Below, piece by piece: positions 63,624-64,000 of a stretch of DNA of 64,000 nucleotides. Under the pieces are notes generated by a model, which was given only the letters and a program-made list of their open reading frames with translations, did not search any database and had not been told where the DNA came from. The DNA comes from Diphasiastrum complanatum. Lineage: Eukaryota > Streptophyta > Lycopodiopsida > Lycopodiales > Lycopodiaceae. The translations under genes and the position numbers were made by a program. The stretch is taken from NCBI GenBank assembly GCA_029204225.1, contig CM055101.1, forward strand, positions 5,521,246-5,585,245, in the 5' to 3' direction. Position 1 is the stretch's first letter, and every line of letters begins with the position of its first letter.

Positions 63624-64000
63624 AACTCTCAGCATCTGCTATGGAGGCAGCCAAAATGCCAACATCCTTGAAGCCTACACAGATGCAGATTGGGCAGGAG
63701 ATATCGATACCAAAAACTCAACTTCTGGATTTGTATTTTTATACAACCAAGGCCCAATCTCACGAAACAGCCGAAAGCAGACCTCAGTTGCATTATCATC
63801 AACGAAATCCATATACATAGCTACCACAAATGCAACCAAAGAGGCAATCTGGCTAAGGCAACTACTTGCAGACCTCAATCTTGCACAAACACTTCCTACA
63901 ACAATGTATTGTGACATTCAAAACAAAATAGCATTATCTATCAATTCAAGATTTCACTCTCGAAGCAAACATATCAAAATCAGGCATCATTACCTTAGAG
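63624..64000 (+). pseudogene. Copia RNase H fragment of element G, runs off the window
   Basis: LSICYGGSQNANILEAYTDA, DWAGDIDTKNSTSGFVFLY, SRNSRKQTSVALSSTKSIY, ATTNATKEAIWLRQLLADL, then CDIQNKIALSINSRFHSRSK up to the edge. The frame is open; the family's SSTEAEY motif is changed to SSTKSIY, altering a catalytic Glu. A close relative of 28442-28741. It is the presumed continuation of G after element H. Confidence 0.85.

Noticed and set aside
59658-63628. Target-site duplication for element H
   Set aside because: Flanks AGAGT and AACTC do not match, and G sequence is missing between them.

Overview
The window is nuclear DNA from a land plant with a large, repeat-rich genome. Evidence for this is the ALOG-family developmental regulator at 50982-51707, together with plant-type Ty1/copia elements (initiator-Met primer sites, UBN2-type Gag, YVDD reverse transcriptase) and Ty3/gypsy elements (tRNA-Asp-type primer site). 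A fern, lycophyte or bryophyte fits the impression better than a seed plant, but the sequence alone does not settle the species. I saw no tRNA, rRNA or CRISPR locus. About three quarters of the window is recognisable retrotransposon, nearly all of it broken.

1-2374: a minus-strand copia element (L) with an intact Gag that runs off the window; its 5' LTR interrupts a gene at 2375. 2375-5135: two convergent, unrecognised, intron-containing genes, each with an in-frame stop, plus a CpG-rich TATA/G-box promoter and a 160-bp direct repeat. 5135-6263: rearranged copia remnant D.

7021-23345: an old copia element (A) that is a nest. Its middle is replaced by a gag-integrase remnant (B) and a gypsy-type repeat block (E, with a 145-nt TC run). 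A young 6157-bp copia element (C) sits inside its RT/RNase H region with a clean ATCAC target duplication and LTRs differing at only 4 of 682 positions. C is nearly complete but has an N-terminal frameshift and two nonsense codons.

23346-29909: unannotated DNA, then an inverted copia pol pair (I) and a copia 3' LTR (J). 29931-34130: an LTR/primer-site/leader with a repeated-motif array, then a decayed minus-strand coiled-coil ORF. 34500-46500: two minus-strand gypsy elements (F1, F2), a plus-strand gypsy pol piece (F4) and a gag-only remnant (K) inserted in F1. 46500-50470: mostly featureless. 50470-54690: the gene island holding the single-exon ALOG gene and its promoter. 54690-64000: copia fragments, tandem repeats, copia element G, and a 3.96-kb non-autonomous LTR element (H) with 130-137 bp LTRs and no gag or pol.

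Three patterns cross the family boundaries. (i) Several otherwise different copia LTRs carry a paired G-box (CACGTG-like) module 54-61 bp from the LTR start, and a second palindromic TCACACGTGTGA-type site downstream of the TATA box, hence probably in the transcribed leader. (ii) Untranslated regions of several elements carry dispersed arrays of short motifs sharing a GCGA/TCGC core. (iii) A dense CATGCA (RY) cluster follows element B. Together these suggest capture of ABA/ABI3-type or G-box regulation and/or RNA-level packaging signals by this genome's retrotransposons. That is inference and is marked as such.
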